A stretch of DNA of 64,000 nucleotides. It comes from Ruminococcus sp. (GTDB taxonomy: Bacteria > Bacillota > Clostridia > Oscillospirales > Ruminococcaceae). The translations under genes were made by a program, and so were the position numbers. The notes under the pieces were generated by a model. The model was not told the origin of the DNA. It did no database searches and saw only the letters and a list, made by a program, of their open reading frames with translations. Location: positions 62,001 to 126,000 of the forward strand of contig SVNI01000001.1 of assembly GCA_015066975.1 (NCBI GenBank). Direction: 5' to 3'. Shown here piece after piece: positions 44,243-54,230 of this stretch; position 1 is the stretch's first letter, and each line of letters begins with the position of its first letter.

Positions 44243-46063
44243 ATGATTAGAGAAGATTTGAGAAATGTTGCAATTATCGCCCACGTTGACCACGGCAAAA
44301 CCACTCTCGTTGATGAAATGCTCAAGCAGGGCGGTGTGTTCCGTGAAAATCAGGCTGTTGCTGAACGTGTCATGGACTCCAACGATATCGAACGTGAAAG
44401 AGGTATTACTATCTTAGCTAAAAATACCGCTGTCCAGTATAACGGAGTTAAGATTAACATTATTGATACCCCCGGACATGCCGACTTCGGCGGAGAAGTA
44501 GAACGTGTGCTCTCCATGGCAGACGGCGTGGTTCTGCTGGTAGATGCCGCCGAAGGCCCTATGCCCCAAACCAGATTTGTATTATCCAAGGCTCTGGAAA
44601 TGGGACATAAAATCATCATCGTTGTGAATAAAATCGACCGCCCGGATGCCCGCCTTGACGAAATCGCCGACGAAGTTCAGCTTCTGCTTCTGGATTTGGA
44701 TGCGGATGATGAACAGCTTGAAAGCCCTATCCTGTACTGCTCCGGCAGAAGCGGAACGGCTTCCCTTGATAAGGATGTCGAAGGAAAAGACCTGACTCCT
44801 CTGTTCGAGACAATTCTGAATTATATCCCTGCCCCCGAAGGCGAACCCGAAGAACCTTTCCAGATGCTGGTATCTTCAATCGATTATAACGAATATGTCG
44901 GCAGAATCGCTGTCGGCAGAATCCAGAGAGGTACTGTCAAAGTCAATCAGCCCATTGTCGTTGTCAATGACAACATTCCGGACAAGAAAAATCAGGCGAA
45001 AGTCGTTTCTCTGGCTCAGATGCAGGGCCTCGCACAGGCTAACACTGAAACTGCTACTGTTGGCGATATCGTTATCATGAGCGGTATTGCAGATATCACT
45101 ATCGGTGATACTATCTGTGCGCCGGAACTTCCTGAAGCTCTGCCTTTTACGCATATCAGTGAACCAACTGTCGAAATGACTTTTTCTGTGAATGACAGCC
45201 CCTTTGCTGGCAGAGAAGGTAAATTTGTCACATCCCGACAGCTCCGCGAAAGATTATTCAAAGAATTGCTGAGAGATGTTTCTCTCAGAGTCACTGAAAC
45301 AGATAATACCGATTCTTTCAGCGTTGCCGGCAGAGGTGAAATGCATCTTTCTATCTTAGTCGAAAATATGCGTCGTGAAGGTTATGAACTTTCTGTTTCT
45401 ACTCCCAGAGTATTATATAAAACTATCAACGGCAAACTCTGCGAACCGCAGGAAAGACTCGTTATCGACGTTCCCGAAGAATGCGTCGGCACTGTCATGG
45501 AAAAAATGGGCACGAGAAAAGGCGAACTCCAGACCATGCAGCCACAGGGCACAAGAACCCGTCTGGAATTCCTCATTCCGTCAAGAGGTCTGTTCGGCTA
45601 TAAGAGCGAATTCCTGACCAATACCAGAGGCGAAGGCATCATGAGCAGTGTATTCGATTCTTATGTGCCATTCAAGGGCGATATCCCACGCAGAAGTGTC
45701 GGCTCTCTGATTTGTCACGAATCCGGCGAAGCGGTCACTTACGGACTGTATAATGCACAGGAAAGAGGTACTCTCTTCATTGGTGCTGGTGTTCCTGTCT
45801 ATGAAGGTATGGTCGTCGGTATGTCCCCCAAGGCGGAAGATTTAGTTGTTAACGTCTGCAAGAGAAAACATCTCACCAATACCCGCGCAAGCGGAAGTGA
45901 TGATGCACTCCGTCTTGTTCCCCCCAGAATCATGAGCCTTGAAGACTGTCTTGAATTCCTCGCAGATGATGAACTGCTCGAAGTAACTCCCAAAAGCCTG
46001 CGAATCCGCAAGAGAATTCTCGATAATGCCCTCAGAGCAAAGCAGAGAGGTAAAAAAGCATGA
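44243..46063 (+). CDS. typA: Translational GTPase TypA/BipA
   Basis: [44 protein letters not shown]. Confidence 0.96.
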   Translation: MIREDLRNVAIIAHVDHGKTTLVDEMLKQGGVFRENQAVAERVMDSNDIERERGITILAKNTAVQYNGVKINIIDTPGHADFGGEVERVLSMADGVVLLVDAAEGPMPQTRFVLSKALEMGHKIIIVVNKIDRPDARLDEIADEVQLLLLDLDADDEQLESPILYCSGRSGTASLDKDVEGKDLTPLFETILNYIPAPEGEPEEPFQMLVSSIDYNEYVGRIAVGRIQRGTVKVNQPIVVVNDNIPDKKNQAKVVSLAQMQGLAQANTETATVGDIVIMSGIADITIGDTICAPELPEALPFTHISEPTVEMTFSVNDSPFAGREGKFVTSRQLRERLFKELLRDVSLRVTETDNTDSFSVAGRGEMHLSILVENMRREGYELSVSTPRVLYKTINGKLCEPQERLVIDVPEECVGTVMEKMGTRKGELQTMQPQGTRTRLEFLIPSRGLFGYKSEFLTNTRGEGIMSSVFDSYVPFKGDIPRRSVGSLICHESGEAVTYGLYNAQERGTLFIGAGVPVYEGMVVGMSPKAEDLVVNVCKRKHLTNTRASGSDDALRLVPPRIMSLEDCLEFLADDELLEVTPKSLRIRKRILDNALRAKQRGKKA

Positions 46064-46794
46064 AAAAATTAGCAGTATTATGCGCGTCTGTTCTGGTGCT
46101 GTTCACTGGCTGTAAAGTACAATCCGTTCCGCAGGAAGAAGAAACCGAACCTATTCCGGAAACTACTGAACTTCCCGAAAATGCTTCCTATGACCCCGAT
46201 ACCAATACAGTCTATATCTTCCCCACAACTGAAACCCCGGAAGAAACTGTCGTTCCGGATTCTGTGGATATTGATGCAGAGGCAACTTCTCTGGATGTGC
46301 TCAGCTATGAAGTTTTTGCAGACAGAGCCGTTATTACAGACTTCAACGGTTCGGATACAGATATTATCATAACTTCCCATATCGGGAGCTATCCGGTGAC
46401 AGAAATCGGGCACTATGCATTTGAGGCCGCATGGGATGTGACAAGCATCACCCTTCCGGATTCTGTCACAACTATCAGCGAACAGGCATTCGCCGACTGT
46501 GAAAGCCTGACTTCCGTGAACATTCCCGAAAATGTAACCTTTATCGGGCGCGGTGCGTTCTCGAACTGTCTTTCCCTGAAAGAACTGACGATTCCGGCGA
46601 GCGTGACCGATACGCAGGAAGAAATGCTGACAGGCTGTGCTGTAGAGGATTTATATATTCTGAATCCGAATCTTGAATATCATAACTGGGGTCTGGAAGA
46701 TGCCGAAACGCAGTGCACGATTCATGCGCCGGCAGGTTCAGCCATTCTGACATGGGCTGAAAAGAACGGCTTCCCCACAGAGGAGATTTTCTAA
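46060..46794 (+). CDS. LRR_5 (BspA-like) lipoprotein
   Basis: Lipobox VLVLFTGC; GHYAFEAAWDVTSITLPDSVTTISEQAFADCESLTSVNIPENV; overlaps the typA stop. Confidence 0.85.
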   Translation: MKKLAVLCASVLVLFTGCKVQSVPQEEETEPIPETTELPENASYDPDTNTVYIFPTTETPEETVVPDSVDIDAEATSLDVLSYEVFADRAVITDFNGSDTDIIITSHIGSYPVTEIGHYAFEAAWDVTSITLPDSVTTISEQAFADCESLTSVNIPENVTFIGRGAFSNCLSLKELTIPASVTDTQEEMLTGCAVEDLYILNPNLEYHNWGLEDAETQCTIHAPAGSAILTWAEKNGFPTEEIF

Positions 46795-46816
46795 AATCAA
46801 TCAATAAATTAAAATA

Positions 46817-46846
46817 CTCCCGAAGCGATTCGGGAGCATTTTTTTC
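46817..46846 (+). terminator. Terminator
   Basis: ctcccgaa-gcga-ttcgggag-cattttttt. Confidence 0.9.
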
Positions 46847-47026
46847 ACAAAACTGCAACAGGATTTTACACAGATTTAACAGAATCATACTAGTGCATTT
46901 TATATTTCTCTGCTATGATGAAAAAGGTCTGAAAAACATGTGAAAATTCAGAAAAATCAAGCTTATTTTAAGCTTTCTTGCTTATGATAAGGATAGTTAG
47001 AAACCACTTGAAAGGCGGTTGTTAGT

Positions 47027-48805
47027 ATGAGTGTGAAAGATGTTGTACTAGCGGTGATTATGGTCATCGGCGGGCTGGCGTTCTTTCTGTATGGTATGAA
47101 TGTAATGTCGTCCGGTCTCGAAAAAATGGCAGGAGGCAAGCTCGAACAGGCTTTGAAGAAACTGACTTCCAATACATGGCTCAGTTTGTTTCTGGGGACG
47201 TTTATCACAATTGTGTTGCAGTCATCCTCTTCCGTAACAGTAATGCTTGTCGGACTGGTCAACTGCGGTATGATGGATGTCAGCCAAACTGTGACAGTCA
47301 TCATTGGCTCGAATATCGGCAAAACTTTTACAACATGGCTGTTGTGCCTAATGGGTGTCGATACGGACGGCCCTCTGTGGCTTTCGCTTCTGAACCCCGA
47401 ATATTTCTCCCTGATTTTTGCGCTTGTCGGTGCTGTGCTCATCATGATGTCGAAAAGCGGAAAAAAGAAAGACATCGGAAATATTCTGGTTGGCTTTGCT
47501 GTACTGATGTACGGTATGGTGCTGATGGGTGATGCCGTCGCTCCGCTGAAAGATTCCGAAGAATTCCAGCAGCTTCTGACAAAGTTCAATAACCCGATTC
47601 TCGGCGTTCTGGTTGGTACGGTTGTAACCGGTGTGATTCAGAGTTCCGCGGCTTCTATCGGTATTTTACAGAGACTGGCAGATTCTACCGGTGCGATTAC
47701 TTTCGGCATGGCGATTCCGATTATCATGGGACAGAATATCGGTACTTGCGTAACTGCCCTGATTTCCAGCTTCGGTGTCAACAGAAATGCGAAAAAAGTC
47801 GGTGTGATTCATATCGCGTTCAATATTATCGGAACAGTATTCTTCCTGACACTTTATGAAATTTTGGATATGACAATTGGATTTGCATTCTCTGATATGA
47901 CAATCAATTCTGTAGGCATTGCTATTGTTCATACAGTATTCAATATCCTGACGACGATTCTTCTGCTCCCGTTTGCAAAACAGCTTGAAAAAATCGCCAA
48001 CTGGATTCTCCCCGACAAGGAAACAGAACCCCAGCAGGAAGAACATGCACTTCTTGACAAAAGATTACTGACCACGCCTTCTGTAGCTGTTACCGAATGC
48101 GATGAAGCTTCCCGGAAAATGGCAAAACTTGCTAAAGAAACCATGTTCATGAGCATTTCGCTCCTGACTGATTATGATAAAAAAAAAGCGGAAAAAGTAT
48201 TCAAAAATGAAGACATGCTCGACGACTACGAAGACAAAATCGGAACAACCCTAGTGCAGTTGACATCACAGGCTTTATCAGAACATGACAGTCAGGTATC
48301 CTCACGGGTGCTGAGAGCTATCGGCGATTTTGAGCGGCTGGGAGACCATGCGATTAATCTGGCGGATATTGCCAAAGAAATTCATGATAAAAAACTACAG
48401 TTCTCTGACAGTGCCATGAAAGAAATGGACGTTCTGACTGAAGCTCTTGAAGATATTCTGGAACGCGCCTATCGTGTCTACAAAACGGTAGATGAAGCGG
48501 ATGCGGCCGATATTGAACCTTTGGAACAGGTCATTGACTATCTAACCAGAGATATTAAAGCCAACCATGTGAAGCGACTTCAGGCCGGAACATGTACCAT
48601 AGAAACAGGCTTTGTCCTGGCGGATATCCTGAACAATTTCGAGCGCGTATCTGACCACTGCTCCAATATTGCGGTGTCTGTTATAGAAACTTCACACAGT
48701 ACGTTTGAAACGCACGGCTATTTAAATAAAGTCAAGTTCGGCAACAAGAATTTCAATGACAATTTTGAAAAATTTTCACATCAGTACAGCCTGACCAGCA
48801 TCTGA
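47027..48805 (+). CDS. Na/Pi cotransporter family protein with PhoU-like domain
   Basis: LQSSSSVTVMLVGLVNCG; GVIQSSAASIGILQ; C-terminal PhoU-like helical region. Confidence 0.92.
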   Translation: MSVKDVVLAVIMVIGGLAFFLYGMNVMSSGLEKMAGGKLEQALKKLTSNTWLSLFLGTFITIVLQSSSSVTVMLVGLVNCGMMDVSQTVTVIIGSNIGKTFTTWLLCLMGVDTDGPLWLSLLNPEYFSLIFALVGAVLIMMSKSGKKKDIGNILVGFAVLMYGMVLMGDAVAPLKDSEEFQQLLTKFNNPILGVLVGTVVTGVIQSSAASIGILQRLADSTGAITFGMAIPIIMGQNIGTCVTALISSFGVNRNAKKVGVIHIAFNIIGTVFFLTLYEILDMTIGFAFSDMTINSVGIAIVHTVFNILTTILLLPFAKQLEKIANWILPDKETEPQQEEHALLDKRLLTTPSVAVTECDEASRKMAKLAKETMFMSISLLTDYDKKKAEKVFKNEDMLDDYEDKIGTTLVQLTSQALSEHDSQVSSRVLRAIGDFERLGDHAINLADIAKEIHDKKLQFSDSAMKEMDVLTEALEDILERAYRVYKTVDEADAADIEPLEQVIDYLTRDIKANHVKRLQAGTCTIETGFVLADILNNFERVSDHCSNIAVSVIETSHSTFETHGYLNKVKFGNKNFNDNFEKFSHQYSLTSI

Positions 48806-48810
48806 CCAGA

Positions 48811-48845
48811 ACCAGCCATGCAGAACGCACGGCTGGTTTTTCTTG
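48811..48845 (+). terminator. Terminator
   Basis: aaccagcc...ggctggtttttctt. Confidence 0.85.
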
Positions 48846-48896
48846 ACATATGATTTCTAATCTGTTATAATATTAACAAGAGGAGAATTGCAAATT

Positions 48897-49169
48897 ATGG
48901 CAGTCGGCATTATCATTTATTATATTTCAATTAATGTTATCTCATTATTTTTATATGGAACAGATAAGAAAAAAGCAGAAAAACATCTCCGCAGAATACC
49001 CGAAAAAACGCTGTTCATTTCGGCTTTTCTCGGCGGTGCTCCCGGTGCGCTCGCCGGTATGGAATTCTTTCATCATAAAACCAGAAAAAATTATTTCTGG
49101 ATGCTGAATATCCTTGCACTGGCTCTGCATCTCATTCTGATGTATATTCTCCTGTTCCGTATATCATAA
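48897..49169 (+). CDS. DUF1294 membrane protein
   Basis: FLYGTDKKKAEKHLRRIPEKTLFISAFLGGAPGALAGMEFFHHKTRK. Confidence 0.88.
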   Translation: MAVGIIIYYISINVISLFLYGTDKKKAEKHLRRIPEKTLFISAFLGGAPGALAGMEFFHHKTRKNYFWMLNILALALHLILMYILLFRIS

Positions 49170-49230
49170 TTTTAATAATCTTAAATAAAATTTTTTATAG
49201 AATTTGAATTATCAGAGGTGTTGATTTTTT

Positions 49231-50340
49231 ATGCAGGACGACAAAATAAAAGCATGGCAGTACTTCCGGGATACATCTGTCAGCCGTTTTACTGCCCCGG
49301 AAGCAATAACCTGTATTGAAAACCATGCTTTTTATGATTGCAGTACACTGAAACACTTTACATTTCCCGAACATCTGGAAACACTGGGAGACAGTGTCTT
49401 CATGAAATGCTCCGGTCTGCCGGAAATCAGTCTGCCGGACGGTCTGGAAGAAATTCCTGAAGAAAGCTTCTCCGGCTGTTTCAGCTTGCAAAAACTGAAA
49501 ATGCCGGATTCTGTACAGACTATTCAGAACAGGGCGTTCTATCACTGTACGGCACTCTCAGAAATCCCCTTTCCGAAAGACCTGAAAACTATCGGCTTCA
49601 GTGCCTTTGAACGCTGTATCAGTCTGAAAACGGCTGTGCTTCCGGAACATGTGACCGAAATCGGGACAAGAGCCTTTTCCGGATGCTGGGACTTGTCCTC
49701 TGTCCGCCTTCCTTCCGGCATCCAGAAAATCCGGAAATGGGCTTTTTCTGACTGCTGGTATCTGGAAAAAATTCAGCTCCCGGAATCTCTCGCCGAACTC
49801 GGCGAAGGCGCATTCATGAACTGCGTCAGCCTCAGACAAATCCGTATTCCGTCCAATCTGACAGAAATCAGCCGGAATGCCTTTCTCGGCTGTGCCGGAC
49901 TGACACAGATGCATATTCCCGAACATGTCAAAAAAGTTCACGAACATGCATTCTCGTGCTGTAAACAGCTCAAGAAATTAGCCATTCATGATTCTACTGA
50001 ATGCGGAAGCTCTGGCCTGTTTGATGCTATCCGGCTTCTGCACCTGTATAAAAAAGGCTGTCATGTCAGAATTGAAATCCAGGAAGAAAAAGGCGCGGAC
50101 GAAAATCTGCTGTTCCGCTTCTGGTCTGAAAAAGATACCGCCAGAAGAAAAATCTTTTTCCGGCAGATTCACAACCCGGCATATAAAATCCCGCTTGCTG
50201 TGCTTATGACTGTTACCGTGCCGGAAGATAATAACATCTATCAGAAATACATTCATGAAAATTTCAAAGCTGTCTCGAAATTCCTGATTCAGAATCATGA
50301 TGAAGACAACATGGGAAAACTCCTGATGCTGGAACTCTGA
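49231..50340 (+). CDS. LRR_5 protein without signal peptide
   Basis: FAFxxC-type LRR_5 repeats; no N-terminal hydrophobic segment. Confidence 0.88.
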   Translation: MQDDKIKAWQYFRDTSVSRFTAPEAITCIENHAFYDCSTLKHFTFPEHLETLGDSVFMKCSGLPEISLPDGLEEIPEESFSGCFSLQKLKMPDSVQTIQNRAFYHCTALSEIPFPKDLKTIGFSAFERCISLKTAVLPEHVTEIGTRAFSGCWDLSSVRLPSGIQKIRKWAFSDCWYLEKIQLPESLAELGEGAFMNCVSLRQIRIPSNLTEISRNAFLGCAGLTQMHIPEHVKKVHEHAFSCCKQLKKLAIHDSTECGSSGLFDAIRLLHLYKKGCHVRIEIQEEKGADENLLFRFWSEKDTARRKIFFRQIHNPAYKIPLAVLMTVTVPEDNNIYQKYIHENFKAVSKFLIQNHDEDNMGKLLMLEL

Positions 50341-50394
50341 AAAATTTCCTGATTTTTCCTGTATGATTTTCTCGTTTCCGGGTTATACTATCTG

Positions 50395-50418
50395 CGTGGA
50401 CGGCATCCGCCGTTCACG
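50395..50418 (+). promoter_or_regulatory. Leader hairpin upstream of DUF378 gene
   Basis: cgtggacggc-atcc-gccgttcacg directly before the RBS, no U-tract. Confidence 0.4.
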
Positions 50419-50433
50419 GAAAGAGGTATCACC

Positions 50434-50670
50434 ATGAACAATAGCATCTGGGATAAAATCTGTCTGACGCTGCTGATTATCGGCGGTATCAACTGGGGGC
50501 TTGTCGGCATTTTTGAATTTGACCTTGTCGCGTGGCTGTTAGGCGGTTCTGCATCCATCCTGAGCAGGGCGGTTTACATTCTTGTAGCCGTCTCGGCGGT
50601 ATGGTGTACAACATTGCTGTTCCGTCTGGATGACCGCGAGAATCGGAATCAAATTCACTCTGTCGGCTAG
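50434..50670 (+). CDS. DUF378 (YuzA-like) membrane protein
   Basis: LIIGGINWGLVGIFEFDLVAWLLG. Confidence 0.9.
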   Translation: MNNSIWDKICLTLLIIGGINWGLVGIFEFDLVAWLLGGSASILSRAVYILVAVSAVWCTTLLFRLDDRENRNQIHSVG

Positions 50671-50689
50671 TCCTGAAAAAAAGAAAATG

Positions 50690-50717
50690 CCCTGTTCCTG
50701 TGAGATGGGAACAGGGT
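50690..50717. terminator. Terminator shared by DUF378/rpsT
   Basis: ccctgttcc...ggaacaggg. Confidence 0.75.
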
Positions 50718-50741
50718 GTTTATTTTTCAGAAATCTGAAAC

Positions 50742-50996
50742 TTACGCATTCAGAAGCTTAGCCAGATGAGATTTCTTTCTGGCTGCGTTGTTCTTGTGCA
50801 GCAGATTCTTGGCACAAGCCTGGTCAACACGCTTGATAGCATACTTGATAACAGTTTCTTTATCAGCAGCGTTGTTAGCAGCAGCGAGTTCAGCCTTCTT
50901 GATAACTGTCTTAAGATTAGACTTTCTTGCCTTGTTGGCAGCAGCCTTGGTCTTGTTGACCTTTACTCTTTTCTTAGCAGATTTGATATTCGGCAT
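50742..50996 (-). CDS. rpsT: 30S ribosomal protein S20
   Basis: MPNIKSAKKRVKVNKTKAAANKARKSNLKTVIKKAE. Confidence 0.97.
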   Translation of the reverse strand: MPNIKSAKKRVKVNKTKAAANKARKSNLKTVIKKAELAAANNAADKETVIKYAIKRVDQACAKNLLHKNNAARKKSHLAKLLNA

Positions 50997-51250
50997 TCCG
51001 GAAACACCTCCTTGTAGTTATGATTCAGAAATAATCAAACGCATAAACAGCGTTTTTCCGGTACAGAATAAGAAAACAGGGAGACACGCCTGTTTCCGGA
51101 CGGCACGACCGTCCAAACATCGTATACCGCACCTAAGTATTATTATAACATGATTATGCGAGAAATGCAAGCATCTTTTTCACGTTTTTTTGCTAAAAAT
51201 TTCTCCACTTTTTCGGCAGATTGCATAATTCAGAAAGGAGCAGGACATTC

Positions 51251-52078
51251 ATGACAAATGGCAGAACAGATTTGGCTCTGGAAAGTATTTCCAGTCTTGC
51301 AGAGCAGCATTCCGGATTCACACAGCACCAGAGAGGAAAATATTTTGAAATTACAGAAATCTGCATTACAGATGCCGAAACCGGAAAGGCATTCGGCAAG
51401 CCGGAAGGAAATTATATCACGCTTTCCGGCCAATCACTTTCCGGATTTTCTGAACATTATCCCGAAATGACAGAAGAATTCGCACAGGAACTGCGAAGTC
51501 TGCTCCCGGAAGAAGGACTTGTCTTCGTGGCAGGGCTGGGAAATCAGCATATCACTCCGGATGCACTCGGCGTTCAGACAGTTGAAAAAATTATCGCTAC
51601 CCGGCATCTTCAGAAAGAACTCGCACAGGAAGATGAGGACTTCTTAAAACAGCTCCGCCCGGTGAGTACACTCGCAGGGGGTGTCCTCGGACAAACAGGA
51701 ATCGAGTCCGCGGAACTGATTCAGGCTGTCTGCCGGCAGATTCACCCCTCTGTTGTGATCGCTGTGGATGCCCTCGCCTGTACCGCACCTGAACGGCTCG
51801 GCAGAACCATTCAGATTGCTGATACTGGAATTGCCCCCGGAAGCGGTGTTTCCAATCACAGGACTGCTCTGAACCACGAAACACTGGGGATTCCTGTTAT
51901 CGGCATTGGTGTGCCGACTGTCATCAATACAAGATACCTCTCCGAAACTGCCCCGGAAATGACCGTCGCCCCTCGTGATATTGACAGACTCATCACACAG
52001 GCCGCACATCTTCTGGGATGCGGAATCAATCTTGCAGTACACCCCGAAATGCACTATGCAGATATCGCCAATTTCTGA
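51251..52078 (+). CDS. gpr: GPR endopeptidase (spore germination protease)
   Basis: RTDLALES; VAGLGNQHITPDALG; QTGIESAELIQAV; IQIADTGIAPGSGVSNHR. Confidence 0.94.
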   Translation: MTNGRTDLALESISSLAEQHSGFTQHQRGKYFEITEICITDAETGKAFGKPEGNYITLSGQSLSGFSEHYPEMTEEFAQELRSLLPEEGLVFVAGLGNQHITPDALGVQTVEKIIATRHLQKELAQEDEDFLKQLRPVSTLAGGVLGQTGIESAELIQAVCRQIHPSVVIAVDALACTAPERLGRTIQIADTGIAPGSGVSNHRTALNHETLGIPVIGIGVPTVINTRYLSETAPEMTVAPRDIDRLITQAAHLLGCGINLAVHPEMHYADIANF

Positions 52079-52191
52079 ATTTCTTTCTATCTTTTTCACA
52101 AATCTTATTGACAAATCATGAAAAATATGTTATCATAAAATTATCAAGAGAGTTTTTTAAACACAATACTATGAAAAGAGGACTGATTATC

Positions 52192-54174
52192 ATGAAGAAA
52201 TTTCAGAAAGTAATTTCCGCCGTCACAGCCGCTGTCATGTCCTGTTCCATGGCTGCCGCTGGTTCAGTATTTTCATCTACTGCTAATGCCGCAGACAAAA
52301 CAGCAATCGACATTGTCAATGAAATGGGCATGGGCTGGAATCTCGGCAACACATTCGACTGCTCCGGCGGTTCTGAAACCTATTTCGGTCTCGGCTGGGT
52401 CGCTGACGAAAATGGCAATATGGGGACAGGCTGGATTGACAAAGCTAGCTGGAATGCCAATTCCACAGAAACTATGTGGGGCAATCCCATCACCACAAAG
52501 GCTATGATTGATGCTGTTCATGCAGAAGGTTTCGATTCTATCAGAATTCCTGTGACCTGGTTCGAGAACTCCGACCCGGAAACTTATGATATTGATGATG
52601 CCTATCTTGCCCGTGTGAAAGAAGTTGTCGATTATGCTTATGATAACGATATGTATGTTATCGTCAACATGCACTGGGACTGCTCCGGTGGAAATAATTC
52701 CAAATATTGGCTTGATGCCGGCATGGATGCGCTCCCCCGCTATAAAACCATGTGGACAGAAATTGCAAACTATTTCAAAGATTATGACAATCATCTCGTA
52801 CTCGAAAGCATGAATGAAGTGCCGTTCGATTACACCACACTCAACACATTCAATCAGACATTTGTTGATGTTGTCAGAGGCACAGGAAGCGGAAACGCTG
52901 ACAGACTTCTGCTTCTGGCCGGCGCAAACGACGACCTTACTAAAACATGCAATCCCGAATATAAACTGCCGGATGATAATATGATTGCTGTTTCAATTCA
53001 TTATTACTATCCCTCTATCTTTGCAGTAGCTACTAAGGATTCCACATGGGGCTATACTGATACATGGGGTACTGATTCTGAAAAACAGAATGTCTATGAC
53101 CTGTTCGCTAAAATGAAGGCTTACTACGCTGATGAAGGCATTCCGGTGATTCTGGGCGAATATGGCGTTGTTACCAACGAAAACGGCGGTAAAGACCATG
53201 ACAGCATTGTTTCTTATCTGAATACGATTGCTTCTTCCGCTCTGGCAACAGACGGTGTGACCGCATTCCTCTGGGATGCCGGAAACGCTGGCGATATGCA
53301 GTATTTCGACAGAAAAAATCTGACATGGTTCAATCAGGACTATGCTGATGTCTACAAGAATCTCAGAGAAAACGGCACAAGCCTCGAATTTGAATATAAT
53401 ATCACCAAGACAACAGAAACATCAACTTCCGCGACAGTAACACTCTCCGGCGACCCTGATTATTCTATTGATTTAGCTCCATACGCCGGAAAAGGCATCA
53501 CCATCAAGCAGGTGATTCTGAAAGGCGAACCCGGCGGCGGCTGGGGTCTTTCCCTCCCGGCTACCAATCCCGACGGAAGCAACAGAAGCTGGACTTCCGA
53601 AGCCGGTCAGACCGGTGCGGACGGCACTGTCACAATCGATATTGACGGCATCTTTGAAGGCGACAACGGCAGTGAAGAATATGTTCTGTCTCTGGCCGGC
53701 AATATCGGCATTTCTCACTGGTGGGGCGACGGCCAGACTCTGGAATCTGTAACTCTAGTATTCGATAAGGAAATTACTTATACTTCTATGGATATTTCCG
53801 TAACTGCCAAGGAAAAAGAACAGACTCCGACTGAACCTGCAACAGAAGAAACTACTGAAGAAGTTACTGAAACTACTGAAGAAACTACCGAAGAAGTTAC
53901 TGAAACTACTGAAGAAGCTACAGAAGCAACTTCCGAAGAATCCGGCCTGACTGTAACAAAATACGGTGATGCTGACAATTCCGGCGAAGTGGATATTCTG
54001 GACGTTATCACAGTAAACAGGGCAATTCTTGGGAAGGAAAACTTATCCGTACAGGGCCTTGCAAACATTGACTTCAACAAGAACGGCAAGCCTGATTCCT
54101 CCGAAACACTTGCTATCATGAAACGCATTGTTTCCGTGCTGACAGACGAAGACCTTGCTAATTTCAAAGGCTAA
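52192..54174 (+). CDS. GH5 endoglucanase with CBM-like module, Thr/Glu linker and C-terminal dockerin
   Basis: Signal peptide; MGWNLGNTFD; LVLESMNEVPF; VILGEYGVV; TEETTEEVTE linker; dockerin KYGDADNSGEVDILDVITVNRAILG...DFNKNGKPDSSETLAIMK. Confidence 0.93.
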   Translation: MKKFQKVISAVTAAVMSCSMAAAGSVFSSTANAADKTAIDIVNEMGMGWNLGNTFDCSGGSETYFGLGWVADENGNMGTGWIDKASWNANSTETMWGNPITTKAMIDAVHAEGFDSIRIPVTWFENSDPETYDIDDAYLARVKEVVDYAYDNDMYVIVNMHWDCSGGNNSKYWLDAGMDALPRYKTMWTEIANYFKDYDNHLVLESMNEVPFDYTTLNTFNQTFVDVVRGTGSGNADRLLLLAGANDDLTKTCNPEYKLPDDNMIAVSIHYYYPSIFAVATKDSTWGYTDTWGTDSEKQNVYDLFAKMKAYYADEGIPVILGEYGVVTNENGGKDHDSIVSYLNTIASSALATDGVTAFLWDAGNAGDMQYFDRKNLTWFNQDYADVYKNLRENGTSLEFEYNITKTTETSTSATVTLSGDPDYSIDLAPYAGKGITIKQVILKGEPGGGWGLSLPATNPDGSNRSWTSEAGQTGADGTVTIDIDGIFEGDNGSEEYVLSLAGNIGISHWWGDGQTLESVTLVFDKEITYTSMDISVTAKEKEQTPTEPATEETTEEVTETTEETTEEVTETTEEATEATSEESGLTVTKYGDADNSGEVDILDVITVNRAILGKENLSVQGLANIDFNKNGKPDSSETLAIMKRIVSVLTDEDLANFKG

Positions 54175-54186
54175 TCAAGCGAATAT

Positions 54187-54220
54187 AAAAAGCCTGCATC
54201 TTTCACGATGCAGGCTTTTT
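54187..54220. terminator. Bidirectional terminator
   Basis: aaaaagcctgcatc-tttcac-gatgcaggcttttt. Confidence 0.9.
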
Positions 54221-54230
54221 ATTGTTGATT

